Assembly (NCBI GenBank): GCA_032718475.1
Contig: JAUCBJ010007513.1
Location: forward strand, 62,001-126,000
Length of the DNA stretch: 64,000 nucleotides
Source: Nemertoderma westbladi
Lineage: Eukaryota > Xenacoelomorpha > Nemertodermatida > Nemertodermatidae
Reading direction: 5' to 3'
The translations under genes were made by a program, and so were the position numbers. Shown piece by piece: positions 33,718-43,864 of the stretch (positions are counted from its first letter, which is position 1; the number at the start of each line of letters is the position of its first letter). The notes beneath the pieces are model-generated. The model did no database searches. It was not told the DNA's origin and saw only the letters and a list, made by a program, of their open reading frames with translations.

Positions 33718-34190
33718 TCTAACTAACGGTACTACGTACCCTCTAACTCTCCTCTAACTAACGGTACTACGTACCCTCTAACTCTCCTCTAACTAACAGT
33801 ACTACGTACCCTCTAACTCTCTAACTAACTAGCGGTACTATGTACCCTCTAACTAACTCTCTAACTGACTAGCGGTACTACGTACCCTCTAACTAACTCT
33901 CTAACTGACTAGCGGTACTACGTACCCTCTAACTAACTCTCTAACTAACGGTACTACGTACCCTCTAACTTTCTAACTAACGGTACTACGTACCCTCTAA
34001 CTCTCTAACTAACGGTACTACGTACCCTCTAACTAACTCTCTAACTGACTAGCGGTACTACGTACCTTCTAACTCTCTAACTAACTATCGGTACTACGTA
34101 CCTTTTAACTCTCTAACTAACTATCGGTACTACGTACCTCCTAACTAATTAACTAACTAGGTACTACGTACCTCTTAACTAACTTCTGCC
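33718..34190. repeat. Hairpin minisatellite downstream of pol in BEL/Pao C
   Basis: About 13 copies of the dyad GGTACTACGTACC (stem GGTAC/GTACC, 3-base loop; a few copies vary by one base) are separated by CTCTAACTAACT-type spacers of variable length, so the period runs from about 33 to 60 bases. Confidence 0.9.
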
Positions 34191-34329
34191 TACTAACTGC
34201 GTACCTACTATGTACTTATTATTTTGTTTTCTATTTTTTTTATATTTTTATGTGTGGGAAGGGCGTCTCGCCCTCAATCCCACCCCCCTCAGTCCAAATC
34301 TTGGACGACTAAACTCTTCCCTAACTCCA

Positions 34330-37300
34330 CTAAGGTGCTCCTTCTAGCAGACAGCATTTCCCTACAGCTCTCCTGTAGGTTTTTCTGTCCTTCGCACCTA
34401 TCTTACCACCTATCCGCACTTCTACCGATCGGACTCTTCCGTCCTCGTCGGAATAAGTGCCTACAACTCTTGCCAACCGCCACTGGTTGTTGATGATAGT
34501 ATCATCCGTAACGATTACGAGATCTCCTTCTCTTAACTCCCTATTTGGCTTCCTCCACTTACTCCTTTTATGGAGTGTGGGTAGGTATTCCACGACCCAC
34601 CTCCTCCAATACTCTGCGCTTATTGCTTTAGCGACTTTCCAACTCTGGCGGGAGTGTATGTCATCTGGGTCTACACCCCGCATATCGATGGTCGCTGGCC
34701 TTTCCATCAGGAAATGGCTAGGCGTCAGCACGTCTAATGACTCAGGGTCATCATTCTCCGGGTATAGCGGTCTGCTATTAATGATCCCCTCGCACTTCGC
34801 AAGTACTGTCCGTAAGACGTCTTCAGTGACCATGTGGGTGTTCATCAGCTTCGTCATTAGATGCTTTGAACTGCCCACCAGTCTCTCGACGCATCCTAGT
34901 GTATGAGGTGCATACGGCGTCCTTCTCTCCCACTTTACTTGTCGTCGTCTCATGGCCGCCCTGACTTCTTCTCCCTCCAAGATGTCCAAGGCCTCTGCCA
35001 TCTCACTCTCTGCGCCCACAAAGTTGGTGCCGTTGTCGCTGTATATCACCGCGATCGTCCCACCTTTGCGGTCTCTAAACCTTTCTAAGGCATTAATGAA
35101 TGCTGATGCGGTTGCATCTTGGGCGAGTTCTATCCCCACCGCCCGTGTGTTGTTGCATACGAAGATAATGCCGTAGCGTTTCTCCGTGTGTCGCATCACT
35201 TTGATCTTTATCGGCCCGAACATGTCCACACCGCAATGCGTAAATGGCGGGTCGTGCTGTCTTACCCTACTCGCCGGTAGTGGCGCCATCTCCTGTACGG
35301 CTCGCTCCTTCTTCGCTCGTCGGCAGGTCTGGCACTGCCCCACTACCGCTTTTACCTTCTTCCTCAATTGTTTGACCCAATAGGTCCTCCTTATCTCTGT
35401 GAGGGTTCGGTTGGTGCCCCCATGCAATATCGACTTGTGGGAGTCCCAGATAATCTGGTGGACTATTGGCGATCCTGTGGGAATGATGATGGGTTTCGGT
35501 GGTACGACTATGCTGTTGTTGTATCCCACCCTAGAATTCATTACTAGAATCCCGTCGTCATTGAGTTGTGGCGACAGCGTAATCAGCTCGCTGTCCCGTC
35601 GGAGGTGCTGTTGGTTACCGACACGTTCCACCTCGTCGCCATAGTTCTTCCGTTGTTCATAGCGGATGATTGCCTTAGCCGCTCCTTCCAGATCTATGTA
35701 TGTCTTGATCTTCTTGTCCTTGCCAACTCCCGCGAGGAAATTCCCGAAGGCTCTCCAGTACGCCACTAGTTTCTTGGTCTTATACCAACTAGAACTGTAG
35801 CTGAGGAGTTTATCCGTCGGGTTATCGCACAGTTCTCGTCTTGGTTGCACGTCCCTAATCTCCCTCACCATCTGGGAGTATATCTCTTCTCCCTCTGAAT
35901 CTCCCTCTTCTCCCTGTGATACCACTTCTGAGCCCGGATCCACCTTTCTCATCGGCGGCCAGGCCTCCTTATCGCTCAGAAATCGTGGCCCATGCTGCCA
36001 CAATACTTCCTTCTTCAAGAAAGTGTGGCGTTCCACGCCCCTCGACAGCAAGTCCGCTGGGTTCTCGTCTGTTGGGCAGTAGTGCCACCTTCCCAGTTCT
36101 GTGGTCGCCCTTATTTCGTCCACTCTATTTGCGACGAATATCGGGTATCTCGTCCTTTCGTTATGTAGCCAACCAAGCACTACCATGGAGTCCGTCCAAT
36201 AGTGTGTCTCCACTATGTTGGGAATAGTATCCACTAGGTAGGCTGTGGCTCTAACTCCTAGTCTCGCAGCTGTCAATTCTAACTTGGGAACTGATGCTGA
36301 ATCTGGCGGCGTCGACTTTGCTTTGCTAAAGGCTAGTCTGGGCTTTTGAGCCCCCTCTCGTTGTACTAAATAAAGTGCCGCTCCGTACGCCTCCAACGAC
36401 GCATCGGAGAACATGTGTAGGTCCAGATTCGTCATGTTCCCATCCGGGAAATACACTCGTGGCATGTTGTATGTTCCCATCTTCTCCAAGTCTCCTGTCC
36501 ACTTACTCCACTGTTTCTTGATTTCCTCTGGTACCTCTACGTCCCACTCATCTTTCAATTTGTATACTCTCTTGAGTATCTGTTTTCCCGTGACTAATAA
36601 TGGGGATGCTAGGCCTAGGGGATCGTATATCCTTGCTATATACGATACATAGCCCCTCTTCGTGTGGATGTCTGCGCCCTCTTGGCTCAGCTGATACTTC
36701 AGTTCGTCTGTCTCTCTATCCCACACGATTCCCAATGCCTTCTGTTGAGATTCTGTTCTCTTAATCGCCATGTCCTGCCCTTTGGCTGTTGTGGGATTAT
36801 CCATGGTCGATTCTGGCCTCTTGTCCTCTATCGCCTTGATAAATTCTTCCGAACTGGATTGGAATTTGGTCAGGTTAAAGCCGGATCCTTTTAGGATGTC
36901 GCGAACCTCGCGCCCCGTGTCCAGTATCTCCTTAACCGTATTTCCAGACTCCATTCCGTCGTCTACGTAGAAGCCGCGTCGAATCATATCGACGGCCCTA
37001 GTGCTGTATCTATCTTCCTTCCCCTTCACTGTGTCTCTCACTGCCATAGTCGTCGTAAATGAAGACGACTTGGCCCCCATGTTTTGTACTACCATCTTAT
37101 ATGCTGGTATTATCGGCGGTTCTTCCTCGCCGTTATACCATAAGAAGCGCTGACTGTCGCTATCTTCTTCCGTTACACGGACTTGGTTGAACATGCCTTC
37201 TATGTCACACGTGAAGGCGTGTTTCCCATTCCTAAATCTAAGTAGGACCTCTATGCCCGAGTTGTATATGTTTGGGCCTTCTAACAGGTAGTCGTTTAAG

Positions 37301-40300
37301 CATTTTCCGTCGGTCTTTGCCGATGCGTCGACTACCATCCGTAGTTTACCTTTCTTTGGATCTAAAGCCACGTGTAGTGGCAGGTAATATGTCCTGTCCG
37401 TGTTCGGTTCGTCGACCGGTAACTCCACGGCCCATCCTTTCTCGACGTACTTCTTAATCGTTCTGTGGATGTACTCATTCTTCTCGGGGCTCCGTTTTAG
37501 TGTTTGTTTCAGCTTGCGGAGTCTCGTGAGTACCATCCCTCTATTATCGGGCAGCGGTATCTTCGGTAGTTTCCATACCATTCCTATAGTATACCGCCCC
37601 TCATCGCATGTCATCGATTCCTCCACGCTTTGTAAAGCCTGCTTGTCTTCTACCGAGGTCCCGACCCCGGTTTCTTTCAGTCCCTCGAAATCCTGTCTGA
37701 GCAGTCTTTTAAGCTGCTCTTCTGCTCCCTCGTCACCCATTTCCTGCATTGTTCCCGCAAACATGCATCCTGATGTCTCCGACATCCTAAATGGTATCTT
37801 GCTCTTGATTGGACCACTCAGCGTCCACCCGAATGGTGTTAATATGGCCACCGGGTCACTCTGCTTGTCTTCGCCGAAGACCGTTTGCATTCTTTCATGG
37901 GCCGTTGGGCAGTCCATACCTACTATGATGGACACCTTCCTAACGTCCACGTCTGGGATTGAGAAGTCAATGTCGTCCAGGAATTTATACTGCTCGACCT
38001 CGATGTTGGTTGGCCGCCTGGCATTGATATTAATTGACTCTATCACTTGGATGGGGTCGATGGTTGCCCCGTAGTCGCATCCCGGTGCCACTGCTGCAAT
38101 TGCGCACCGTCCTGTTCTCATCTCCAGGATCTCATCTTTGCTAGAGATGGTTGTTACCGCCATTCTGCTTGGCCTCGTTCTCAATCCTATCTCTTCGGCC
38201 ACCCATTCCTCGACTAATGTGAAGGCAGCTCCACTGTCAACCAGCATTAGTGTTGTTACTGATCGATTGCCTTCCCCAATCACTCGTACGGGTACTACTC
38301 CAAGTAACACCGTTCCTCTCTTCTTCGCCCCTACTGTGCTCGTTGCCATCGTTTGGCCTCTCCTCTGACCGAACTTTACCGGCTTCTCTTTGCATTCCCT
38401 AGCTCTATGTCCACTCATCACACACCGTGAGCAGATTTTATTGCTCAACGCGTAATCTATCTGATCTTGCCTAGGTAGCGCCTGCCAGTACCTGCAGTTC
38501 ATGGTTTGATGAAGCGCATTTGCGTGTAGCTGGCATTTGCTCTTTGGGTCGTAGCCCTCCTTATACAGCGCATTGCGTATCGCAGTTGCGTTTGTACCAA
38601 AGTCCCTACTATTCTTATTGTTTGGATTCGGCCTACTGGACGTACTGGGGTTATATTTATTTGTGTTGTTATTGTTCCCCTGTCCGTTCCATGGTGTGAT
38701 CTCATCTTCGGCTAGCTGTGGACTTGCAGTCCCCTGCGTCGCTGCGTATGGCAATGATTGCCTGAGCCTCGGTAATGCGTTTGATGTATTGTGCTCTGGC
38801 TTCGGTCTATGGTAATCCGTCTTCGGTCCCTTTCCCAGGCTATCTTCGCTATAGACTGGGTCAGTTATTAGTTCAGCCTCGTAGTTTAAGAAGCTTGACA
38901 TTTCTTCTAAACCCGGTTCCGCACCCTTCCTATCTCGAGTGGAGAAAGCGATTTTCCTCCACTTGTTGCGCAGCCAGTTCGGTAGTGCCTGCGCTATCGT
39001 TGTGATGTTGTTGGACGCGTTGAGCTCGTATGGCGCGTCTAGCGTCTTCAGCACGATTAGCGCCTTTTCAACTTTGTTAGCAAATGTCTTAATGCTAACG
39101 GGATTATCCTGTAGGCCACCCGATGTTATGCCCCTCAGTGTCTGTCTGATGATCTTGGCCGGGTGCCCGTATTCCCTGTCCAGTGCCCGCCATGCTGTCG
39201 TGAAGCCGCCCTCTATTCCTTGATATTGCCTCACGATATCGTATGCTGGGCCTCCCGTGTATACTTGCAGATACTTTAGGCACTCCGCCTGCGTCAAGTT
39301 CTTTGTTAGTATTTCGTTACTATACATGCGCCGAAACTGTAAATATTCTTCCGGCCTACTCCCATCGAATTTGAATGGTTCCACGGGTGGTAACTCGATC
39401 CTCGTTTTCAACGCATCGATCAACGTGGCCATCCCCATCGCCTGCGCTTCCAATGGATTCGATGGGTGCTGCATAGTTTCTCCTGTCTGGTGCGGTTCGT
39501 CCGTCCTATTTCTTGACTTTCTTTGACTTGGGTATGTCATCGGGGGTAGCGGCCCCCTCCATATTTCTGTGTCACACGACCTATTCTCATCCAAGGGTCT
39601 CGTTGTTCTTGCTCCTATCGGGGTATATTGTTGATATTGTGATGGGGGAATGTCACCCTGTCCCCCCCCCCCCCCCACCGGTATGTTTGGTACTGGGGTT
39701 GATGTTAATATATTGGGGCCCATACACCTATCCGCAATAATTCCCCCCTCCCCTGGGTATATGTTATGTCCCTGCATGCTGTAGTCATACTGCTGTACTG
39801 GTACCGGTATAGGCCTATCAGCTTCTGGCCTACTCGCCGGTATGTATTCCGCGACTTCCGGGTTTAATCCCGTTGTCCACGCTATCCTATCGCCTACATT
39901 GCCTCTCTCAGTATGGCCTATGGTATGTGCAGTAAGGCCTACAGTATGTCCTACAGTCTGCATGTGTCGCTCGGGATCGAAGTTTATTCTTCTCGAATAG
40001 TCCTCCCCGCGGCTACCGTATTCTCGATCGGTAGGTATATTCCGTCGGAAAGTTTCTCTTCGACCCCCCTCTCTACTGTTCTCATCTTCGTACCGGTACA
40101 TCGCGTACCCCTCTCTCGGCGCGTAGTGCGCCTCGCCGGGTCGCATCTCTCCGGGGCGACGGCAATCTCCCGGAGTCCGACCCCACTGACTCTCTGTTCT
40201 CATCTCGACTACCGACGGCTCGCTATCCGTCCTCGCTCTTCTATCGTTCGCGGCGATACTTCTACTACTGTCTTCTCTTCTTCTCCTTTCAGTGGAGTAT

Positions 40301-41517
40301 TCCCGCTCGTGAGATCTCTCGTCGACCTCCCGGTTAAATCCCACTGTTCTTCTTCCCTCTTCTGATCGGGCTCGACGCTTCGTCCGCCCTCTCACGACGT
40401 CAACCTCTCTCTCTCTGCTCGGTCGCACGCCGCTGGGGATACTCGCAATCCCCCTATTACTCTCCGTCGCCGGGTGTTGCGGTTTACCTATTTCGGCCCG
40501 CGCATTATCCGCTGACGGCTGTGGGACACTCTCTGCCCCCCCCCCCCTTTCGCCGCTAACTCGCTGTTGTGGGGCCCCTGTAGCCCCCCCCCACTCGCCA
40601 CATCTAACTTCGCTATCCCTCACCCCGCTACTATATCCCTCTCTAGTCGACACATCAACCCTACCGCGGTCGGGTCTATTCACCCCCGCCTCTCCCTCTG
40701 CTATTGCGTGGCCTACCAGGCCCTCTGCTCCCTGCCTACCAGTTATGTGGCCTACCAGGCCCTCGCTGGGTCTATCCAACCCAGCCACTCCCTGCCTACC
40801 AACTACGTGGCCTACCAGGCCCTCGCCGGGTCTACCTAACCCAGCTACTCCCTGCCTACCAACTATGTGGCCTACCAGGCCCTCGCTGGGTCTATTCAAC
40901 CCAGCCACTCCCTGCCTACCAACTACGTGGCCTACCAGGCCCTCGCTGGGTCTATCCAACCCAGCCACTCCCTGCCTACCAACTACGTGGCCTACCAGGC
41001 CCTCGCCGGGTCTACCTAACCCAGCTACTCCCTGCCTACCAACTACATGGCCTACCAGGCCCTCGTCGGGTCTACCTAACCCAGCCACTTCCGGCCTACT
41101 AACTCTACGACCTACCAGGCCCTCGTCTGTCTGGCCATACACGCCCGACGTGTTTACGTTAATAGCACCCATATCGGAAACGGAATCAATTTGTTCGTTC
41201 GAAACAAAATCATTTGAATTACTTTGCGCGACTACACTATTTGAATTATTTTGTAAATTCGGGCTCGGATCATTATTTAAATTATTTGGATTATTTTGTG
41301 TAATTGCGTTACTTAAATTATTTTGTAGGTTCGAATTTGGGTTATTATTTTGATTATTTGGATTATTTTGTGTAGCTACATTAATATTAGAATTATTTTC
41401 TACATTAATATTAGGATTGTTCTGATTTAAATTTAAATTACTATCACTAGGCAAAGTATTTCCTGCAATAAAGGTTTGATTAGAATTATCCCATACGGTA
41501 CTATTAATATTAACCAC
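34330..41517 (-). CDS. BEL/Pao C Gag-Pol polyprotein, 2395 codons, uninterrupted
   Basis: Order of parts: an Asn-rich N-terminus (residues 1-110); seven or so 20-residue repeats with core GLVGHVVGRQGVAGL (about 132-272); an Arg/Glu-rich region; a DUF1759-like segment PFKFDGSRPEEYLQFRRMYS; knuckle CSRC-x4-H-x4-C (about 1032); aspartic protease MLVDSGAAFT (about 1092); RT with CDIEGMFNQV (about 1439) and YVDD (about 1519); RNase H MFSDAS (about 1702); integrase zinc region from HGGTNRTL (about 2032); core GVDMFGP, YSDNGTNF and the Glu of CVERL; and a DUF5641-like end (LPTLHKRSKWRKPN). All key residues are present. The frame opens within the gag overlap at a G13 tract, so the first ATG may not be the real start. 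This is the best-preserved polymerase in the window. Confidence 0.95.
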   Translation of the reverse strand: MVNINSTVWDNSNQTFIAGNTLPSDSNLNLNQNNPNINVENNSNINVATQNNPNNQNNNPNSNLQNNLSNAITQNNPNNLNNDPSPNLQNNSNSVVAQSNSNDFVSNEQIDSVSDMGAINVNTSGVYGQTDEGLVGRRVSRPEVAGLGRPDEGLVGHVVGRQGVAGLGRPGEGLVGHVVGRQGVAGLDRPSEGLVGHVVGRQGVAGLNRPSEGLVGHIVGRQGVAGLGRPGEGLVGHVVGRQGVAGLDRPSEGLVGHITGRQGAEGLVGHAIAEGEAGVNRPDRGRVDVSTREGYSSGVRDSEVRCGEWGGATGAPQQRVSGERGGGAESVPQPSADNARAEIGKPQHPATESNRGIASIPSGVRPSREREVDVVRGRTKRRARSEEGRRTVGFNREVDERSHEREYSTERRRREDSSRSIAANDRRARTDSEPSVVEMRTESQWGRTPGDCRRPGEMRPGEAHYAPREGYAMYRYEDENSREGGRRETFRRNIPTDREYGSRGEDYSRRINFDPERHMQTVGHTVGLTAHTIGHTERGNVGDRIAWTTGLNPEVAEYIPASRPEADRPIPVPVQQYDYSMQGHNIYPGEGGIIADRCMGPNILTSTPVPNIPVGGGGGQGDIPPSQYQQYTPIGARTTRPLDENRSCDTEIWRGPLPPMTYPSQRKSRNRTDEPHQTGETMQHPSNPLEAQAMGMATLIDALKTRIELPPVEPFKFDGSRPEEYLQFRRMYSNEILTKNLTQAECLKYLQVYTGGPAYDIVRQYQGIEGGFTTAWRALDREYGHPAKIIRQTLRGITSGGLQDNPVSIKTFANKVEKALIVLKTLDAPYELNASNNITTIAQALPNWLRNKWRKIAFSTRDRKGAEPGLEEMSSFLNYEAELITDPVYSEDSLGKGPKTDYHRPKPEHNTSNALPRLRQSLPYAATQGTASPQLAEDEITPWNGQGNNNNTNKYNPSTSSRPNPNNKNSRDFGTNATAIRNALYKEGYDPKSKCQLHANALHQTMNCRYWQALPRQDQIDYALSNKICSRCVMSGHRARECKEKPVKFGQRRGQTMATSTVGAKKRGTVLLGVVPVRVIGEGNRSVTTLMLVDSGAAFTLVEEWVAEEIGLRTRPSRMAVTTISSKDEILEMRTGRCAIAAVAPGCDYGATIDPIQVIESININARRPTNIEVEQYKFLDDIDFSIPDVDVRKVSIIVGMDCPTAHERMQTVFGEDKQSDPVAILTPFGWTLSGPIKSKIPFRMSETSGCMFAGTMQEMGDEGAEEQLKRLLRQDFEGLKETGVGTSVEDKQALQSVEESMTCDEGRYTIGMVWKLPKIPLPDNRGMVLTRLRKLKQTLKRSPEKNEYIHRTIKKYVEKGWAVELPVDEPNTDRTYYLPLHVALDPKKGKLRMVVDASAKTDGKCLNDYLLEGPNIYNSGIEVLLRFRNGKHAFTCDIEGMFNQVRVTEEDSDSQRFLWYNGEEEPPIIPAYKMVVQNMGAKSSSFTTTMAVRDTVKGKEDRYSTRAVDMIRRGFYVDDGMESGNTVKEILDTGREVRDILKGSGFNLTKFQSSSEEFIKAIEDKRPESTMDNPTTAKGQDMAIKRTESQQKALGIVWDRETDELKYQLSQEGADIHTKRGYVSYIARIYDPLGLASPLLVTGKQILKRVYKLKDEWDVEVPEEIKKQWSKWTGDLEKMGTYNMPRVYFPDGNMTNLDLHMFSDASLEAYGAALYLVQREGAQKPRLAFSKAKSTPPDSASVPKLELTAARLGVRATAYLVDTIPNIVETHYWTDSMVVLGWLHNERTRYPIFVANRVDEIRATTELGRWHYCPTDENPADLLSRGVERHTFLKKEVLWQHGPRFLSDKEAWPPMRKVDPGSEVVSQGEEGDSEGEEIYSQMVREIRDVQPRRELCDNPTDKLLSYSSSWYKTKKLVAYWRAFGNFLAGVGKDKKIKTYIDLEGAAKAIIRYEQRKNYGDEVERVGNQQHLRRDSELITLSPQLNDDGILVMNSRVGYNNSIVVPPKPIIIPTGSPIVHQIIWDSHKSILHGGTNRTLTEIRRTYWVKQLRKKVKAVVGQCQTCRRAKKERAVQEMAPLPASRVRQHDPPFTHCGVDMFGPIKIKVMRHTEKRYGIIFVCNNTRAVGIELAQDATASAFINALERFRDRKGGTIAVIYSDNGTNFVGAESEMAEALDILEGEEVRAAMRRRQVKWERRTPYAPHTLGCVERLVGSSKHLMTKLMNTHMVTEDVLRTVLAKCEGIINSRPLYPENDDPESLDVLTPSHFLMERPATIDMRGVDPDDIHSRQSWKVAKAISAEYWRRWVVEYLPTLHKRSKWRKPNRELREGDLVIVTDDTIINNQWRLARVVGTYSDEDGRVRSVEVRIGGKIGAKDRKTYRRAVGKCCLLEGAP
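40700..41115 (-). repeat. 60-base coding repeat in the BEL/Pao C polyprotein
   Basis: About seven units of exactly 60 bases encode a 20-residue Gly/Val-rich repeat with only a few substitutions between units. Unit number is likely to vary between copies of the element. Confidence 0.92.
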
Positions 41518-41519
41518 GT

Positions 41520-43034
41520 CTACTGTACCATTATCATTATTACCCCCCCCCCCCCGCCCGTACGGTCACACCAGTTTTGGGTCTGTCGTGCGGTCCCTGT
41601 AAGTGGGGTATTAATAAATGTATCCACGGCCCCTGGCTCCCCTAAAATACTCGAGCCAGTCTCGCTCTCAGACGCCCCCGCCCGCACCAGTTGCAGCTCG
41701 TGCGTGCGTCTAATCCTATGTTCCGCTAGCTCACTTTGGCGTCTCTTTAATTCCTTATGTTCTCGCTCAGCTTCTACCATTCTCCTCTCACACTCCCGCG
41801 CGTCCCGCTCAGCCAACTCTGCTACTCTCCTAGCGCTCTCCCTTCGCCTCGCTTCACGCTCCTTGCGTTCACTTTCCCGTCTCGCCTCACGCTCCTTGCG
41901 TTCCTTTTCCTCTCTCGCCTCACGCTCCCTACACTCCCTTTCCTCTATTTCATCACACTCCCTAAGGCCTCTCAAAGCCCTTTCAGCCCTCTCTCCGGTT
42001 TCTCTAATCAATGTCGCTTCCCTCTCTAGCCGCATTCTCCCCTCCTCTAGCTGTTTATCCATTTCCCTCTGGCCTTGCTTTATCAGGTCGAGACGGCACG
42101 CGGCACCTATCTCTCTCACCAGTCTTTCTTTTACGGAGGATGTAGCAGACTTATCGGTTGTGACGGATTCCCTCCGCCTTCCCGTCCTACTAACTTTCCC
42201 CCGCCTCCCGGAACTTCCTCCGACCGACGAGGCCGAATCCTCGGGGTTAACCTCGGATTCGCCCCCTTCAGGTCCCCTCCAACCCACTAATTTTACTCCC
42301 CGGGCATCGACCAAGTATGGCCCTATGTACACTGACGCTACGCTAGGTTCCATACTCCCACATTCCCATAGTTCAAACAGTTCGCTGGCAACCCCTTTTG
42401 CTCTCTCCTCGGCTAGTTCTCTCTGCCCGAAGCGCATTAGATAATATAAATGTCTGTCCGACTTACCTAGTCCTGACTTTAGTTTTACCTCGTCTATCGT
42501 TTTCCCCTTCCTGGCCTCCTCTAGTAGTCTCCGGGTCGCGTTGTAGGCCCGTCGAAGTCGATCGGAGACCCCGACGTCCTCGTCGCCGACCTCTCCTCCG
42601 TCTCTCCGGGTTCGACGTCGTACCGTCGGCCCCACCGTCGCCGTTCCGGTGGGCCGTCCGTCGCCCTCGGCCTGTGCCTGGCCGGCGACATCGGTATCGA
42701 CATCTCCGTCGTCTCTCCGGGTCCGGCGTCGTACCGTCGGCCCCACCGTCGCCGTCTCGGTGGGCCGTCCGTCGCCCTCGGCCTGTGGCTGGCCCGCGAC
42801 ATCGGTACCGACGTCCGTGTCTCGTGTCGACTCGTCTCCGTCTCCCTCCGTCTCGCTCTCTCCTCCTCTCGGCTCGACCTCAGGTTCCAGGCGGCCCCCC
42901 TCATCCTCAGCTGCCGGATGACCCGTTACCGATGGGTCCGGCGTTGTGGGCCTGTACCGCCTGGTTGCGGCCTCGCGGATCGTTAGTTCTTCGTCCGGGG
43001 TCCGCGTCGGTGTCGTCTCACCTGACCGACTCAT
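41520..43034 (-). CDS. BEL/Pao C Gag-like first ORF
   Basis: 504 codons from ATG 43034 (MSRSGETTPTRTPDEEL). The first 180 residues are acidic and contain a tandem duplication of about 36 residues with the core GDGRPTxTATVGPTVRRRTR. The C-terminal half is a long charged coiled coil rich in Arg/Glu (about residues 300-470). It ends TAG 41520 just after a G13 tract. The next frame (Gag-Pol) is already open through that tract, so the two overlap and a one-base slip would fuse them. The role would be Gag multimerisation. Elements A and B also have a coiled coil in Gag, so this is a shared design. Confidence 0.8.
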   Translation of the reverse strand: MSRSGETTPTRTPDEELTIREAATRRYRPTTPDPSVTGHPAAEDEGGRLEPEVEPRGGESETEGDGDESTRDTDVGTDVAGQPQAEGDGRPTETATVGPTVRRRTRRDDGDVDTDVAGQAQAEGDGRPTGTATVGPTVRRRTRRDGGEVGDEDVGVSDRLRRAYNATRRLLEEARKGKTIDEVKLKSGLGKSDRHLYYLMRFGQRELAEERAKGVASELFELWECGSMEPSVASVYIGPYLVDARGVKLVGWRGPEGGESEVNPEDSASSVGGSSGRRGKVSRTGRRRESVTTDKSATSSVKERLVREIGAACRLDLIKQGQREMDKQLEEGRMRLEREATLIRETGERAERALRGLRECDEIEERECREREAREEKERKEREARRESERKEREARRRESARRVAELAERDARECERRMVEAEREHKELKRRQSELAEHRIRRTHELQLVRAGASESETGSSILGEPGAVDTFINTPLTGTARQTQNWCDRTGGGGGVIMIMVQ

Positions 43035-43140
43035 CTTCTTTACCTCTAGATTGGTGGCTGGTAGTCGCTGTTTATCTAGGGCGGCAGCTGGTTTTAGTTA
43101 CTGTTACAGTTTAACTAGGGCGGCAGCTCGATTTAGTTAC
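43035..43140 (-). promoter_or_regulatory. Short leader of BEL/Pao C with duplicated block
   Basis: Between the 5' LTR and the gag ATG there are only about 106 bases. The block AGGGCGGCAGCTGGTTTTAG at 43078-43097 recurs with small changes at 43117-43136. No TGG primer-site start follows the LTR. The duplicated block is the best candidate for the primer region, but I cannot assign a tRNA. Confidence 0.45.
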
Positions 43141-43681
43141 TGTGACGGGATCCAGGAGGGATCCCGGTTTATCCGGTGTTAGTTCACGCGTCCCCGCCGT
43201 GTGTGAAGAGTAAATGAAAATGAGTAAATGAGTTCGCTGTCCTTCGTTGTATATAATGATCGGTATAAAGATATAGATATAGGTTGTTGTACACGGAAGG
43301 CGGGATACGGTAACTAAAGTCCCGGTCCTTCCCTAGCTAAACTATCTAACCTAAACTGGCACTAATATTGCACTGAGATAACTGAACTGATATGATTACT
43401 GCCAAGTGGCTATATTGCACGGTTGGCCTTGTTACTCTACCTAATCGATGCCTTTCCCCCCTCTGATTGGTTGATACCCTTGTTGGCGCCCTTTGGAGTG
43501 TTCCCGTTCACTCCACCTGTTCTCTCTGGGTTAGGGGTTTGGCCCCTGACCCTCATTGTGTGCTTCTCCTTCCCATTCTTATTGGGGTGGCACGAGTTGG
43601 TTGATTACCCAATCTCGTGGCCCCCAATATTGCTTATCGGCTTAACTTTATGGGGTGTTAGCGGGATTGAATAAGCTAACA
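43141..43681 (-). repeat. 5' LTR of BEL/Pao C
   Basis: 541-bp partner of 31170-31711. It differs by a few substitutions and two small length changes (near 43236 and 43643). Confidence 0.93.
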
Positions 43682-43864
43682 GGGGGTCCTAGTTACAGGT
43701 CCAGATTTGCCCTAGTAAGAGGGTCTATGCAGCTACAGGTGGCACCTCCTTTATGCTGCATGGAGGTGGCAAGTTTTCTTGATCAATGACCTAGAATACC
43801 TGACCTGACCATAAAAATAAGTCATAATCATTAAGTCATAAAAATAAAAGATCATCTCCTGGAT
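43682..43864. other. Flank, nothing recognised
   Basis: No LINE 5' sequence appears here, although the left flank of element C is LINE. There is no frame or repeat of note. Confidence 0.4.

Larger units (their letters stand above)
31170..43681 (-). mobile_element. BEL/Pao LTR retrotransposon C, intact polyprotein frame
   Basis: LTRs at 31170-31711 and 43141-43681 start TG and end CA, and differ by roughly half a dozen changes by eye. In its own direction the order is 5' LTR, a 106-base leader, gag (43034-41520), gag-pol (41517-34330), a hairpin minisatellite, a broken accessory frame with zinc knuckles (33182-32392), a polypurine tract and the 3' LTR. The flanks show no clear 5-bp duplication (ATCCT against GGGGG). 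The left neighbour is a LINE whose 5' part does not reappear on the right, so the site has probably been rearranged. It belongs to a different BEL/Pao lineage from A and B. Confidence 0.93.

Noticed and set aside
33718-34190. CRISPR-like array (regular repeats with spacers)
   Set aside because: Spacers are themselves repetitive and of variable length, the genome is eukaryotic, and no cas genes exist here.
40567-41353. Plus-strand Pro/Leu-rich repeat proteins opposite the 60-base repeat
   Set aside because: They are the complement of the coding repeat in the intact BEL/Pao C polyprotein; the minus frame has all the catalytic domains.
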